DNA from: an uncultured Sinobacteraceae bacterium
Lineage (GTDB): Bacteria > Pseudomonadota > Gammaproteobacteria > Steroidobacterales > Steroidobacteraceae
DNA: 52,338 bases
Assembly: GCA_937902995.1 (NCBI GenBank)
Contig: CALEKY010000106.1
Location: 1-52,338 of the forward strand
Reading direction: 5' to 3'
Positions 1-9,847 of the stretch are shown here, in pieces. A model generated the notes under the pieces. It saw only the letters and a list, made by a program, of their open reading frames with translations. It did no database searches and was not told the origin of the DNA. Position 1 is the stretch's first letter. Each line of letters opens with the position of its first letter. The translations under genes and the position numbers were made by a program.

Positions 1-1
1 C

Positions 2-931
<930 letters not shown>

Positions 932-937
932 TGCATA

Positions 938-1061
938 GGCTGAAGGCTGTAGACTGAAGACTGAAGGAAAGGGCGTTCCGCATGCGATGCGGAACGCCCT
1001 TTTCTATTTATGGGGCTGTGGTGTCGTCTTCAGCCTTCAGCCTCCAGCCTCCAGCCTCGAG
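938..1061. repeat. Heptad element 1: inverted 7-bp arrays around a terminator
   Basis: The left arm (938-967) is four in-phase heptamers of the GGCTGAA, GGCTGTA and GACTGAA kinds. The right arm (1029-1061) is two TTCAGCC and two TCCAGCC units, the reverse complement type. Between them sits the palindromic terminator 971-1003. The element fills the gap between two convergent genes, and the right arm encodes the last nine or so codons and the stop of the minus-strand gene. The two arms can pair with each other in RNA from either strand. Confidence 0.9.
971..1003. terminator. Bidirectional intrinsic terminator after gltA
   Basis: A perfect 13-bp stem (971-983 with 987-999) with a 3-base loop is followed by TTTT on the plus strand and preceded by AAA, so it can act in both directions between gltA and the convergent minus-strand gene. 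Confidence 0.9.
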
Positions 1062-1680
1062 AAGGCTCCGCCTCCTCCATCAACATCGCTTCCAGCTCGT
1101 CGATGCTGGCGCGGCGCATCGGCCGACCGTCGACGGGACTGGCCGGCGCCTGGCGAATGCCGTTGACGGGAAATACGACGGCCTCGATTTCATGATGACC
1201 CGCGACGAATCGCACGACCGGATAGGCCACCAAGCGGTCGGGTTCGTAGCGGAGCCTTCGTTCGACGATGCGATGCGGAATGCCGCTGTCCATGAGATGC
1301 AGCGCCACGGCTTCGGGGCTGTCCGCGAACACATGCAGGCTGACCTCGGAATGCGCAGACGCCGTGCCGCTCAACACCGGCCCGACCAAGCGCGGCTGAA
1401 AGCGCTGGAGCAGTCGCATCGCACGCAACGCCGTTCTGCGCAGCTCTTCCAGGGTCGAGGAATGCGTGTCGGCGTGAAACAGGCGTTGGTGATCCGCGAG
1501 CGCCGATTCGATTTCCGTGTTCTTGGGGAGCACCGCTAAGTCCGTCGCACCGAACCGTTCGGCGGCTTTGCGTTTGGCGAGGCCGTAATCGTCGATTCCT
1601 TGCTCGGCCATGATGCGCGCTGCTTCCTGCGCGAGTGCACGCCGCAAATTGTCGGCGCGTGGATTGGTTCGTTTAGTCAT
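1030..1680 (-). CDS. Conserved nucleotidyltransferase-like protein of unknown function
   Basis: A 216-residue cytosolic protein without signal peptide or membrane segment. The N-terminus (MTKRTNPRADNLRRALAQEA) is followed by a helical region, then a central stretch (LVGPVLSGTASAHSEVSLHVFADSPEAV) whose 'G-x-LSGTA...HS-x-x-x-LH-x-FAD' pattern recalls nucleotidyltransferase-fold proteins. A conserved-looking VFPVNGIRQAPASPVDGRPM segment lies near the C-terminus. The ATG at 1680 is preceded by GAGGG; the much longer open frame upstream is antisense to mrcA and is not coding. The last nine or so residues (RGWRLEAEG) and the TGA stop are encoded by heptad repeats, so the tail is probably not functional. 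The substrate cannot be judged from sequence. Confidence 0.75.
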   Translation of the reverse strand: MTKRTNPRADNLRRALAQEAARIMAEQGIDDYGLAKRKAAERFGATDLAVLPKNTEIESALADHQRLFHADTHSSTLEELRRTALRAMRLLQRFQPRLVGPVLSGTASAHSEVSLHVFADSPEAVALHLMDSGIPHRIVERRLRYEPDRLVAYPVVRFVAGHHEIEAVVFPVNGIRQAPASPVDGRPMRRASIDELEAMLMEEAEPSRGWRLEAEG

Positions 1681-1799
1681 GCCGCCCTCGTTGACGGGAC
1701 GAACGATTGAAGGAAAGCACCGAAGATTCAGGGATGCGTCTGGAAGGCGAGCTCCTCGATAACGGAAATGTAATGAAGGCGAGAGTCTAGTCGATTTCG

Positions 1800-4277
1800 T
1801 CAGAACAGCGGCTCGCTCGAAGACGGCTCGTTTTGCGCGCCTTCTGCAGGATCGCCGGTAATCACGTCTTCGGCCGGCGGCGGCAGGTGACCTTCGATGA
1901 AGGTTTCGAACATCGCATTTTCGTCGTCCGGTCGTGCAGCGCGTCCGGTCTCGGCGGAAATGCGCATCGTGACCAAACCCGGAGGAGGCGTCAGCCGATG
2001 TTCCGCAGTTCCCTGCAACGCTTCTGCCATGAAATAGATCCAGATCGGCAAGGCGGTTCGGCTGCCTTGCTCGCCCCGACCGAGCGGGCGCTCCTGATCG
2101 AAACCGACCCACGCGGTGCCGACGAGCGAGGCATTGAAACCGCAGAACCATGCATCCCGTCCGTCGTTCGTGGTGCCCGTCTTTCCGGCCAAATCGCCGC
2201 GCCGCAACTGCATGGCGCGTGCACCGGTACCGCGCCGAACGACGTCCGCCATCATGTCCGTCATCACATAACCGTTCTGCGGCGAGATCACTTGCGGCGC
2301 AATCGCCGATTCGTCGAGATAGTTGAGTCCTCCCCAACGCGCTTCGTCGGTCGTGGCGGTCGGTTGCGCGAACTCGGGCGGTGCGCCTTCTGCGGCGGCA
2401 GTGCCCTGCTTCTGCTCGAGACAGCGGTCGCAGACGAAACGCGGCGCGGCTTCGAACACGATCGAACCGTCCGATGCATGAATGCGTTCGATGAAGTACG
2501 GATCGACCCGGTAGCCGCCGTTTGCGAAGACCGCATAACCGCGCGCCATTTCGAGCGGCGAGACTTGGGCAGTGCCGAGCGCAAGCGTGAGATTGCGCGG
2601 CAGAGAATCTTCGGCGAAGCCGAAGCGCGAGATGTACTTCGTCGCGTACGCAGGCCCGAGCGCGTGCATGACGCGAATGGAGACGAGGTTGCGCGAGCGC
2701 ACGAGCGCCTCGCGCAGGCGCATCGGCCCGCGAAACTCCCGCGAATCGTTCTGCGGACGCCAGGTCGCCTCGAGGGACGGATCGTCCATCACCCAAGGCG
2801 CGTCATTGATCATGCTCGCCGCGGTGAAGCCGCGATCGAGCGCAGCCGAATACAAGAACGGTTTGAACGCCGAGCCCGGTTGGCGCTTCGCCTGAACCGC
2901 ACGGTTGAATGCGCTCGCAAAATAATCGAAACCGCCGACGAGCGCGCTGATACCGCCGTCTCGCGGATCGAGCGCGACGAATGCCGCCTGTGCTTCGGGA
3001 ATCTGCACCATACGCCAGGCGCCGGAAGTTTCTTGCGCGACATAGACCACATCGCCGCGTGCAACGACATCCGAAGCGCGTTGTAGCGGCGGTCCGAGCG
3101 TGCCGTCGGCGAGCGGCGATCGCGCCCACGACAGTGCCGACCAACCGAGATTGATGCGCCCTTCGCGGCGCGACCAGGCAACGGCGCTGCGTTCATCGAC
3201 CGAAAGAATCACGGCAGGCTCGAGTCCGCCGCGCGATGGGAAGTCCTTCAGCAGCTCGGCCCATTCGCTCTCGCGTGCGTTGTCGTTGAGCGCGATGCGT
3301 CCGACAGGACCGCGATAGCCGTGACGCTGATCGTATTCAAGCAAGCCTGCTCGCACGGCTCGATTTGCAGCCTTCTGCAATCGACTGTCGATCGTGGTGA
3401 TCACGCTGTAGCCGGCCGTGTACGCTTCGCTGCCGTAGCGGTTGAAGAGCTCGGCGCGGACCATCTCGGCGACGTACGGCGCTTCGACCTCGACCGCGTA
3501 GCCATGCAGCTTCGATTCGACGGGCGCATCCAACGAAGCGGCATGCTCGGCATCGGTGATGAACCCCTTCTCGCGCATGCGGCGTAGCACGTAAGCGCGC
3601 CGACGCTTCGCGAGCTCGGGATTCGCAACCGGATTGTCCCGCGACGGCAAACGGAACGTGCCGGCGATGAGCGCGATCTCCGGCAACGTCAGTTGATCGA
3701 CCGTCTTGCCGAAGTACACCTCGGCGGCAGCGCCCACGCCGTAGGCACGCTGCCCGAGAAACATCTTGTTGAGATAGAGCGTGAGGATTTCCTGCTTGGT
3801 GAGCTGCTGCTCGATGCGCAGCGTGAGAAAGATTTCGAGCAGCTTGCGGCGGTAGCTCTTCTCGGGGCTCAAGAAGATGCCGCGCGTGAGCTGCATGGTG
3901 ATCGTGCTGCCGCCTTCGCTCTTCTCGCCCGAAATAAGGTGACGAACCGTCGCACGGATCAAACCCGGGTAATCGATGCCGCCGTGCTGAAAGAAGCTGT
4001 CGTCTTCGGCCGCCAATACCGCATTCACGAGCTGACTCGGGATCTGCTCGAACGACAGCGGGATTCGTCGTTGCTCGCCGAACTGATCGATGAGGCGGCC
4101 GTCGCGGCTGTACACCCGCATCGGCACCTGCAGCCGGATGTCGCGAATCGAAGCGACGTCCGGGAGCGCCGGCTTTAAGTATTGGTAGGCGCCCAACAGG
4201 GCGAGCGCGATGCCCCCTACGCCGGCGACAAAGGCCGCAAGCACCAGGCGCAACGGGGAGGATAGATAACGTCGCAT
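1800..4277 (-). CDS. mrcA: Penicillin-binding protein 1A, bifunctional peptidoglycan synthase
   Basis: Polymerises lipid II into glycan strands and cross-links the peptides, at the inner membrane facing the periplasm. From the ATG at 4277 the protein has 825 residues: a short cytoplasmic tail and one membrane anchor (about 5-30), a GT51 glycosyltransferase domain with the catalytic Glu in AAEDDSFFQHGG (E91), an OB-like insert (about 315-410), and a transpeptidase domain with SAFK (S469), SRN (528-530) and KTGTT (699-703). A CxxC pair (VCDRC) precedes a Pro/Ala-rich linker. A TTG 48 bases upstream would add 16 residues but lies upstream of the predicted transcription start, so the ATG is preferred. 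It is divergent from pilM, the usual gammaproteobacterial arrangement. Confidence 0.95.
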   Translation of the reverse strand: MRRYLSSPLRLVLAAFVAGVGGIALALLGAYQYLKPALPDVASIRDIRLQVPMRVYSRDGRLIDQFGEQRRIPLSFEQIPSQLVNAVLAAEDDSFFQHGGIDYPGLIRATVRHLISGEKSEGGSTITMQLTRGIFLSPEKSYRRKLLEIFLTLRIEQQLTKQEILTLYLNKMFLGQRAYGVGAAAEVYFGKTVDQLTLPEIALIAGTFRLPSRDNPVANPELAKRRRAYVLRRMREKGFITDAEHAASLDAPVESKLHGYAVEVEAPYVAEMVRAELFNRYGSEAYTAGYSVITTIDSRLQKAANRAVRAGLLEYDQRHGYRGPVGRIALNDNARESEWAELLKDFPSRGGLEPAVILSVDERSAVAWSRREGRINLGWSALSWARSPLADGTLGPPLQRASDVVARGDVVYVAQETSGAWRMVQIPEAQAAFVALDPRDGGISALVGGFDYFASAFNRAVQAKRQPGSAFKPFLYSAALDRGFTAASMINDAPWVMDDPSLEATWRPQNDSREFRGPMRLREALVRSRNLVSIRVMHALGPAYATKYISRFGFAEDSLPRNLTLALGTAQVSPLEMARGYAVFANGGYRVDPYFIERIHASDGSIVFEAAPRFVCDRCLEQKQGTAAAEGAPPEFAQPTATTDEARWGGLNYLDESAIAPQVISPQNGYVMTDMMADVVRRGTGARAMQLRRGDLAGKTGTTNDGRDAWFCGFNASLVGTAWVGFDQERPLGRGEQGSRTALPIWIYFMAEALQGTAEHRLTPPPGLVTMRISAETGRAARPDDENAMFETFIEGHLPPPAEDVITGDPAEGAQNEPSSSEPLF

Positions 4278-4705
4278 GAGAACAATGATGCGTAAGTCCT
4301 TGCTTCGCAAAAATCGGCTATGCAATAGTAAGTACCAAACTTTATGACAAGCTCATCGTCGACGGGGGGTGAGCATTATTCGCGGCGGTCTTTGGGGACA
4401 GGCCGACACACGGACGTCGCCTGAGGCCATGGTACCGGGATTTGATCACTGCCGATCGCTGCACGTCTCGCCGCGAAGCCGGCAGGGTACGCGCTTCGTG
4501 GGTGCTAAGTGTTTGTCTGGAAAAGGATTCGCCGGTGGGACAATACCTTCCGCAAACCGGCAGGCAATCTTCCGGGACTGTCTCGATGGTATTTCGTGAG
4601 GCCTCTCACATTCAACTTAAATCGCGACTGTATATGCTTGCGACCCGTGTTTAGTGTCGGATCTCCGATCGTCACCTAAGTGTCTGATCAATATAGGGAA
4701 CTAGC
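4278..4705. other. Divergent intergenic region mrcA / pilM
   Basis: This 428-base gap is the only gene-free stretch over 300 bases. It should hold divergent promoters for mrcA and the pil operon. I see one fair sigma70-like promoter toward mrcA (4322-4350). Just before the pilM ribosome binding site there is an imperfect dyad (about 4651-4679, TTAG...CGGA/TCCG...CTAA) that could fold in the leader. Small open frames at about 4369-4599 and 4442-4654 lack family resemblance and look random. No heptad array is present, in line with the absence of gene 3' ends here. Confidence 0.6.
4322..4350 (-). promoter_or_regulatory. Possible sigma70 promoter for mrcA
   Basis: On the minus strand TTGTCA (4350-4345) is followed after 17 bases by TATTGC (4327-4322). 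The -35 is a 5/6 match and the -10 only 3/6, so this is tentative. It would place the transcript start near 4314, giving a leader of about 37 bases before the ATG at 4277. Confidence 0.35.
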
Positions 4706-5767
4706 GTGCTCTTCACTCCCAAAGCCAGGCCGCTTCTCGGATTGGACATCACTACCTCCTCGGTCAAGCTGATCGAGTTGAGCATGAGTGGTGGCCAATA
4801 TCGTGTCGAAGCCTACGCCGCCGAACCGACACCTCCGAATTCGATCAACGAGAAGGCCATCGTCGATGCGAATGCCGTCGGCGAGGCCATCAAGCGTGCC
4901 GTAAAGCGCGCTGGCGCCCGCGCCAAGGAAGCCGCCGTCGCCATCAGCGGCGATGCGGCGATCACGAAGATCATCCAAATGCCCCGTAACTTGAGCGAGA
5001 ACGAGCTCGAGGGGCAGGTCGAGATGCAGGCCGACCAGTACATCCCCTTCCCGATGGAAGAAGTCAGCTTCGATTTCGAAGTGATCGGCCCGTCGGAGAA
5101 GGACCCCGAAATGCTGGATGTGCTGCTCGTCGCGACGCGTTCCGAGAACGTCGAGCAGCGCGTTGCCGCGTGCGCGGCAGCCGGGCTCACGGCGAAGATC
5201 GTCGACGTCGAGGCCTTCGCGCTCGAGAACGCCTGTCGACTGTTGACTCATCAAATGCCGGACGGCGGGCTCGGCCGCGTGATCGCGGTCGTCGATTTCG
5301 GCGCGAGTAGCACGACGTTCAGCGTGCTGCGCGACTTGAAGGTCATCTACACGCGCGACTTTGCCTTCGGCGGGCAGCAGCTCACCGAAGAAATCATGCG
5401 CACGTACGGCTTGAGCATGGAGGAAGCCGGCCGCGCGAAGAAGGAAGGCGGCTTGCCGAGCAACTACGAGAACGAAGTACTCGGTCCCTTCATCGACGAT
5501 ATGTGTCAGCAGGTGAGCCGATCGCTGCAGTTCTTCCTGGCTTCGGGTGCCGGACGCGAGCAGCCGGAGCAGATCATCGTCTGCGGCGGATGCGCAAACA
5601 TCGCCGGGGCCGCCGAGATGATTCAGAGCAGAGTCGGCATCGAATCGGTGCGCGGCGATCCGCTCGGCCAGATGAAGATCAGTCAGAAGGCCAAGGCGCA
5701 AGCCGTGAAGAAGGATGCAACGGCCTTGCTGACCGCCTGCGGGTTGGCATTGAGGAGCTTCGACTGA
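4706..5767 (+). CDS. pilM: Type IV pilus inner-membrane platform protein PilM
   Basis: An actin/FtsA-like cytosolic ATPase-fold protein that binds the N-terminal tail of PilN and anchors the type IV pilus alignment complex to the inner membrane. The 353-residue protein starts LFTPKARPLLGLDITTSSVK, the typical PilM opening, and has the phosphate-binding segments of the fold (VIAVVDFGASSTTFSV around 190-205 and IIVCGGCANIAG around 290-300). The start is a GTG at 4706 with AGGGAA seven bases upstream. It is the first gene of pilMNOPQ; the stop is separated from the pilN ATG by one base, so translation is probably coupled. Confidence 0.95.
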   Translation: MLFTPKARPLLGLDITTSSVKLIELSMSGGQYRVEAYAAEPTPPNSINEKAIVDANAVGEAIKRAVKRAGARAKEAAVAISGDAAITKIIQMPRNLSENELEGQVEMQADQYIPFPMEEVSFDFEVIGPSEKDPEMLDVLLVATRSENVEQRVAACAAAGLTAKIVDVEAFALENACRLLTHQMPDGGLGRVIAVVDFGASSTTFSVLRDLKVIYTRDFAFGGQQLTEEIMRTYGLSMEEAGRAKKEGGLPSNYENEVLGPFIDDMCQQVSRSLQFFLASGAGREQPEQIIVCGGCANIAGAAEMIQSRVGIESVRGDPLGQMKISQKAKAQAVKKDATALLTACGLALRSFD

Positions 5768-5768
5768 T

Positions 5769-6350
5769 ATGCCGAGAATCAATCTACTTCCCTGGCGCGA
5801 AGAGCAGCGCAAGCAGCGTCGGCAGGAGTTCATCGTCGGCATCGTCGCAGCGTTGCTGTTTGCCGGCGTCCTTGCGTTCGCCGTGCGCTGGCAGATGAGC
5901 TCTGCGATCGACGCGCAGAATCGCCGCAACGACTATTTGAAGGCCGAGATCGCCGATCTCGACAAGCAGATTGCCGAGATCCTCGATCTCGAGCAGCGCA
6001 AGAACCGGCTCAAGTCCCGCATTCAGGTCATCGAGCAGCTCGAACGGAGCCGCCCGGAGATCGTGCACGTTTTCGACCAGCTCGTACGCACGTTGCCCGA
6101 CGGCGTGTATCTCACGGGCGTGAAGCAAACCGATCGCCGGCTCACGTTGAAAGGCGTTGCGCAGTCGAGCACGCGTGTCGCCTCCTACATGCGCAACATC
6201 GAGGCTTCGGAGTGGCTCGCCGAACCTTCGCTCGAAATTCTCGAAACGAAGGGTTCGGGTGATGGTGGCTCCGAGTTCACCTTGCGTGCCCGTCAAGAGA
6301 ATCCGCAGCTTCCGAAAGACCCCGATCAGCAAGCGGTGGCCGCCCGATGA
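5769..6350 (+). CDS. pilN: Type IV pilus assembly protein PilN
   Basis: An inner-membrane protein of the pilus alignment complex that pairs with PilO. The 193-residue protein opens with the conserved PRINLLPWREEQRK motif that binds PilM in the cytoplasm. A single membrane helix follows (about 20-42), then a periplasmic coiled coil (about 45-90, rich in Leu/Glu/Arg), and a ferredoxin-like domain typical of the PilN/GspL family (LVRTLPDGVYLTGVKQ and following). Its last four bases overlap the start of pilO (ATGA). Confidence 0.95.
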   Translation: MPRINLLPWREEQRKQRRQEFIVGIVAALLFAGVLAFAVRWQMSSAIDAQNRRNDYLKAEIADLDKQIAEILDLEQRKNRLKSRIQVIEQLERSRPEIVHVFDQLVRTLPDGVYLTGVKQTDRRLTLKGVAQSSTRVASYMRNIEASEWLAEPSLEILETKGSGDGGSEFTLRARQENPQLPKDPDQQAVAAR

Positions 6351-7027
6351 GCAACTTCCTGGATCAACTGCGCGATTTGGATCCCAACGACCCGGGTCGT
6401 TGGCCTCTCCCTTTCCGCCTCGGCACCATCGGTGTGGTCTTCATCGCGGCCACGTTCCTGATCGCATATTTCTGGGCATGGAAACCGATCAAGCCTGAGC
6501 TGGATCGCGTGCGCGGCGAGGAGGCGAAGCTGCTCGACACGCTCGAGTCGAAGGCCAGGAAAGCCGCGAATCTCGATGCCTACAAGGCACAACTTGCGGA
6601 AATGGAGCAGTCCTTCGGTGCGATGCTGCGCAAGCTGCCGAACAAGACGGAAGTGCCGAACCTGCTCACCGATATTTCTCAGCAAGGCGCGGGTGCGGGT
6701 CTCGATCAACGCTTGTTCCAGCCTGGCCAGCAGGTCATCAAGGACTTCTATGCCGAGCTGCCGATCAAGATGCGCTTGACGGGCAGCTACCACGCAATCG
6801 GCAATTTCGTCAGCGGCATCGCCTCGCTGCCGCGCATCGTGACGTTGCACGATGTCGAGATCACACCGGCCTCGAAGGAACGCGGGGTCGATCAGCTCCA
6901 ACTTGATGTCACCGCGAAGACGTACCGCTATCTGGATGAAGAAGAGCAGGCGGCGGTCAATGCTGCGAATGCGCGGCAGACCCGCCAGACTCGCCAGAGT
7001 CGTTCGCGTTCCCAGCGCGCTAAGTGA
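6347..7027 (+). CDS. pilO: Type IV pilus assembly protein PilO
   Basis: An inner-membrane partner of PilN that links the cytoplasmic platform to PilP and the secretin. The 226-residue protein has a short cytoplasmic N-terminus (LDQLRDLDPNDPGRWPLPFR), one membrane helix (about 24-46), a coiled-coil stretch and a periplasmic ferredoxin-like domain containing GSYHAIGNFVSGIASLPRIV, a characteristic PilO segment. The C-terminus is a basic, Gln/Arg-rich tail (RQTRQTRQSRSRSQRAK) that looks like low-complexity extension. It overlaps pilN by four bases. Confidence 0.95.
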   Translation: MSNFLDQLRDLDPNDPGRWPLPFRLGTIGVVFIAATFLIAYFWAWKPIKPELDRVRGEEAKLLDTLESKARKAANLDAYKAQLAEMEQSFGAMLRKLPNKTEVPNLLTDISQQGAGAGLDQRLFQPGQQVIKDFYAELPIKMRLTGSYHAIGNFVSGIASLPRIVTLHDVEITPASKERGVDQLQLDVTAKTYRYLDEEEQAAVNAANARQTRQTRQSRSRSQRAK

Positions 7028-7041
7028 CGGATCGACACGCC

Positions 7042-7548
7042 ATGACCGAACGTAAATCGCTCGTCGCTGTGATACTCGCCCTCGCGTTGGCGGGGTGTTC
7101 TTCGGGTCTCGAGGACCTGCAGGAAAAGGTCAAAGAGATCAAGGCCCGTCCCGGCGACCGCATCGAGCCGTTGCCCGAGATCAAGCCGAACGAGACATTC
7201 CTCTACTCGGCATCGAATTTGCGTTCGCCGTTCGTGCCGAGCGCGCCCGCGCGCAGCGAAGTTGCCACTGCCGTGCGTCCCGATACGAAGCGGCCGCGCG
7301 AGTTCCTCGAACAGTTTCCGCTCGACACGATGACCATGGTCGGTACGTTGGAAATGCAAGGCCGCACCTACGGTCTCGTACAAGGCAAAGACGGCCTCGT
7401 TCACCGAGTGCTCCCAGGTAATTACATGGGGCAGAACGACGGCCGCATCGTCAGCATCACGCCCACCAGAATCTCGTTGATCGAGATCATTCCCGATGGG
7501 CTTGGTGGATACATCGAGCGTCCTGCAGCGCTGGCATTGAACGAATAA
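7042..7548 (+). CDS. pilP: Type IV pilus lipoprotein PilP
   Basis: An inner-membrane lipoprotein that connects PilNO to the N0 domain of PilQ. With the ATG at 7042 the signal peptide is MTERKSLVAVILALALAGC, ending in a clear LAGC lipobox. A disordered linker follows, then the compact beta-domain of PilP (MTMVGTLEMQGRTYGLVQGKDGLVHRV). An in-frame GTG at 7024 overlapping the end of pilO would add six residues before the signal peptide. Neither start has a strong ribosome binding site; the ATG is chosen for the better signal peptide. Confidence 0.93.
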   Translation: MTERKSLVAVILALALAGCSSGLEDLQEKVKEIKARPGDRIEPLPEIKPNETFLYSASNLRSPFVPSAPARSEVATAVRPDTKRPREFLEQFPLDTMTMVGTLEMQGRTYGLVQGKDGLVHRVLPGNYMGQNDGRIVSITPTRISLIEIIPDGLGGYIERPAALALNE

Positions 7549-7567
7549 TCGACAGGGAGATTCCCGA

Positions 7568-9757
7568 ATGTTGTCTCGCAATCTTGCAACCTCAGCGAGT
7601 GCATCTACGAGCGCGCTGACGCAGACGCTGCGCTTCGCGTCGCGGGTGACTGCTGCCTGTCTGGCGCTGTTCGCACTGGCAATTCAGGGGGCCAACGCAC
7701 AAGGCTCGAACCGCCTCGAGAGCGTTCAAGCGAACCCGCTTCCGGGCAATCGGGTGGAAGTCACGCTGCGTTTGAGCGACAACGCGCCGCAACCGCTGAC
7801 GTTCACCGTCGACAACCCGGCGCGCATTGCGTTGGATCTCCCGGATACCTCGGTGGCGCTGAGCTCGCGTCGCATCGACGTCAAGCAAGGCGTGCTCGAT
7901 ACGGTCAACGTCGCCGAAGCGAACGGCCGTACGCGCGTCGTACTGAACGTCGATAGCCTCGTTCCTTATGAGACACGCGTTCAGGGCAATTCGATCATCG
8001 TGAGCTTGGGCACCGGCAGTGTGAGTACTGCAGCGACGGCGGCAGCGCCCGCTCCGGCAGCTCGCGCTGCTGCCGCAGCTGTCAGCGGCTCACGCACCAT
8101 CAATAACGTCGATTTCCGCCGCGGCAGCGACGGATCCGGCCGCGTGATCGTCGAGCTCACCGATGCCAAAGTGCCGGCCGATCTGCGTCAGGAAGGCGGC
8201 CGTGTCGTGGTGAATTTTGCGCGTACCTCGGTGCCCGACACGTTGCTGCAACGTCTCGACGTCGTCGATTTCGCCACGCCGGTGAACTCGGTCGACGTGC
8301 TGCGCGTCGGCGATTCGGCCCGGCTGGTCGTGAACGCCACGGGCGATTACGAGCATCTCGCGTATCAGTCCGATAACGTCTACACGATCGAGTTCAAACC
8401 CGTCGTGAAGCTTCCGCCGGGACTCGAGGACCAGAAGGAATACACCGGCGAGCGGCTCACGCTGAATTTCCAAGACATCGAAACGCGCGCAGTGCTGCAG
8501 CTCTTGGCCGATACGGCCGGCCAGAACATGGTAATCAGCGATTCCGTGCGCGGCAGCGTCACGCTGCGGTTGCAGAACGTGCCGTGGGATCAGGCTCTCG
8601 ACATCGTGATGCGCACGAAGGGTCTCGACATGCGTCAGGAAGGCAACGTGATGTACGTTGCACCGGCCGCGGAAATTGCCGCCCGGGAAAAGGAGCTGCT
8701 CTCCGCTCGTAAGGAAGTGCAGGAGCTTGCTCCGCTGCGCACCGAGTACTTGCAGGTCAATTATGCGAAGGCTGCCGACTTGGCCGCCCTGATCAAGGCG
8801 CGCTCCGGGAACTCGCTATTGTCGGAGCGTGGCAGCGTCACGATCGACGAGCGCACCAACACCCTGCTCTTGCAGGACACCGCAGAGCGGCTCGCGGATA
8901 TCCGCCGACTCGTCTCGACGCTCGACATCCCGGTTCGCCAGGTCATGATCGAAGCGCGCATCGTGATCGTGAACGACGACTTCAGCCGCGAGCTGGGCGT
9001 TCGCTTCGGCACGACCGCAGCGTTCGATCACGGCGGCAGTGAAGGCGGCGGCATCATCGGCGGCAGCCCGTACGTGACCGAGGATGACGAGTACATCCTC
9101 ACGCGTGCGCGTCCTGACTTGCGCGGTACGCCGGGCTTCGTCCAGGGGGATCCGGACACGCGCTACATGGTCAATTTGCCGGTTTCGAATCCGGCCGGCC
9201 GTCTGGCGATGACGCTGCTCGATTCCGACTACATCGTCGACCTCGAGTTGTCGGCTGCGCAAGCCGAGGGTCGCGGCGAGATCATTTCTTCGCCGCGCCT
9301 GATCACGGCAAATCGCCGCGAGGCCACGATCGAGCAGGGTGTCGAGATTCCGTATCAGGAGTCTTCGTCCAGCGGCGCGACGACGACCTCGTTCAAGAAG
9401 GCGGTCTTGAGCCTCAAGGTCACGCCGCAGATCACGCCCGACAACCGCGTGATTCTCGACCTGACGGTTTCGAAGGACAGCGTCGGTCAGCTCGTGGCGA
9501 GCGCAACCGGTGGCTTCGTTCCGAGTATCGACAAGCGCGAGATCGTTACGCAGGTGCTCGTGAACGACGGTCAGACCATTGTGCTCGGCGGCATTCTCGA
9601 GACCGAGCGCCGCGAAGGCGAGCAAAAGGTGCCGCTCCTCGGCGATATCCCGGTGCTTGGCCGGCTCTTCAAGTCGACTACGAAGACCGACAACAAGGAC
9701 GAGCTCCTGATCTTCGTGACGCCGCGCATCCTGCGCGAAGGCGCGAGCCTGTACTGA
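7568..9757 (+). CDS. pilQ: Type IV pilus outer-membrane secretin PilQ
   Basis: Forms the outer-membrane ring through which the pilus emerges. The 729-residue protein has an extended signal peptide ending near GANAQ (about residue 45), two AMIN domains (about 50-150 and 175-280) that bind peptidoglycan, an Ala-rich linker between them, secretin N0/N1 repeats (LNFQDIETRAVLQLLADTAG and RTEYLQVNYAKAADLAALIK), and the C-terminal secretin barrel with the typical DNRVILDLTVSKDS and KDELLIFVTPRIL end. GGGAG eight bases upstream supports the ATG. It closes the pil operon and is followed by a terminator at 9813. Confidence 0.96.
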   Translation: MLSRNLATSASASTSALTQTLRFASRVTAACLALFALAIQGANAQGSNRLESVQANPLPGNRVEVTLRLSDNAPQPLTFTVDNPARIALDLPDTSVALSSRRIDVKQGVLDTVNVAEANGRTRVVLNVDSLVPYETRVQGNSIIVSLGTGSVSTAATAAAPAPAARAAAAAVSGSRTINNVDFRRGSDGSGRVIVELTDAKVPADLRQEGGRVVVNFARTSVPDTLLQRLDVVDFATPVNSVDVLRVGDSARLVVNATGDYEHLAYQSDNVYTIEFKPVVKLPPGLEDQKEYTGERLTLNFQDIETRAVLQLLADTAGQNMVISDSVRGSVTLRLQNVPWDQALDIVMRTKGLDMRQEGNVMYVAPAAEIAAREKELLSARKEVQELAPLRTEYLQVNYAKAADLAALIKARSGNSLLSERGSVTIDERTNTLLLQDTAERLADIRRLVSTLDIPVRQVMIEARIVIVNDDFSRELGVRFGTTAAFDHGGSEGGGIIGGSPYVTEDDEYILTRARPDLRGTPGFVQGDPDTRYMVNLPVSNPAGRLAMTLLDSDYIVDLELSAAQAEGRGEIISSPRLITANRREATIEQGVEIPYQESSSSGATTTSFKKAVLSLKVTPQITPDNRVILDLTVSKDSVGQLVASATGGFVPSIDKREIVTQVLVNDGQTIVLGGILETERREGEQKVPLLGDIPVLGRLFKSTTKTDNKDELLIFVTPRILREGASLY

Positions 9758-9782
9758 CCGATCGGAGGCCGGTGCAACAAAT

Positions 9783-9811
9783 TTGCCCCGGTCAGCCGAT
9801 AGACAGACAAT
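9783..9811 (+). promoter_or_regulatory. Possible aroK promoter overlapping the pil terminator
   Basis: TTGCCC (9783-9788), a 17-base spacer and GACAAT (9806-9811) form a plausible sigma70 pair. The predicted transcript start, near 9818, falls inside the left arm of the terminator, so its transcripts would lack an intact hairpin. This would let aroK be expressed despite the terminator. It is an inference from spacing and partial consensus only. Confidence 0.4.
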
Positions 9812-9812
9812 A

Positions 9813-9845
9813 CGCGGCCGCAGTAATGCGGCCGCGTTTGTTTTT
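9813..9845 (+). terminator. Intrinsic terminator of the pil operon
   Basis: A 9-bp perfect GC stem (9813-9821 with 9828-9836), a 6-base loop (AGTAAT) and a TTTGTTTTT tract. It ends two bases before the aroK start codon. Confidence 0.9.
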
Positions 9846-9847
9846 GC

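Noticed and set aside
1681..2796. Upstream extension of the minus-strand 1030-1680 gene to 588 residues
   Set aside because: It overlaps mrcA on the same strand in another frame, is Arg-rich, and the real start at 1680 has a ribosome binding site.
4369..4654. Two small open frames in the mrcA-pilM gap
   Set aside because: No ribosome binding site, no resemblance to known proteins, and they lie in a promoter region.
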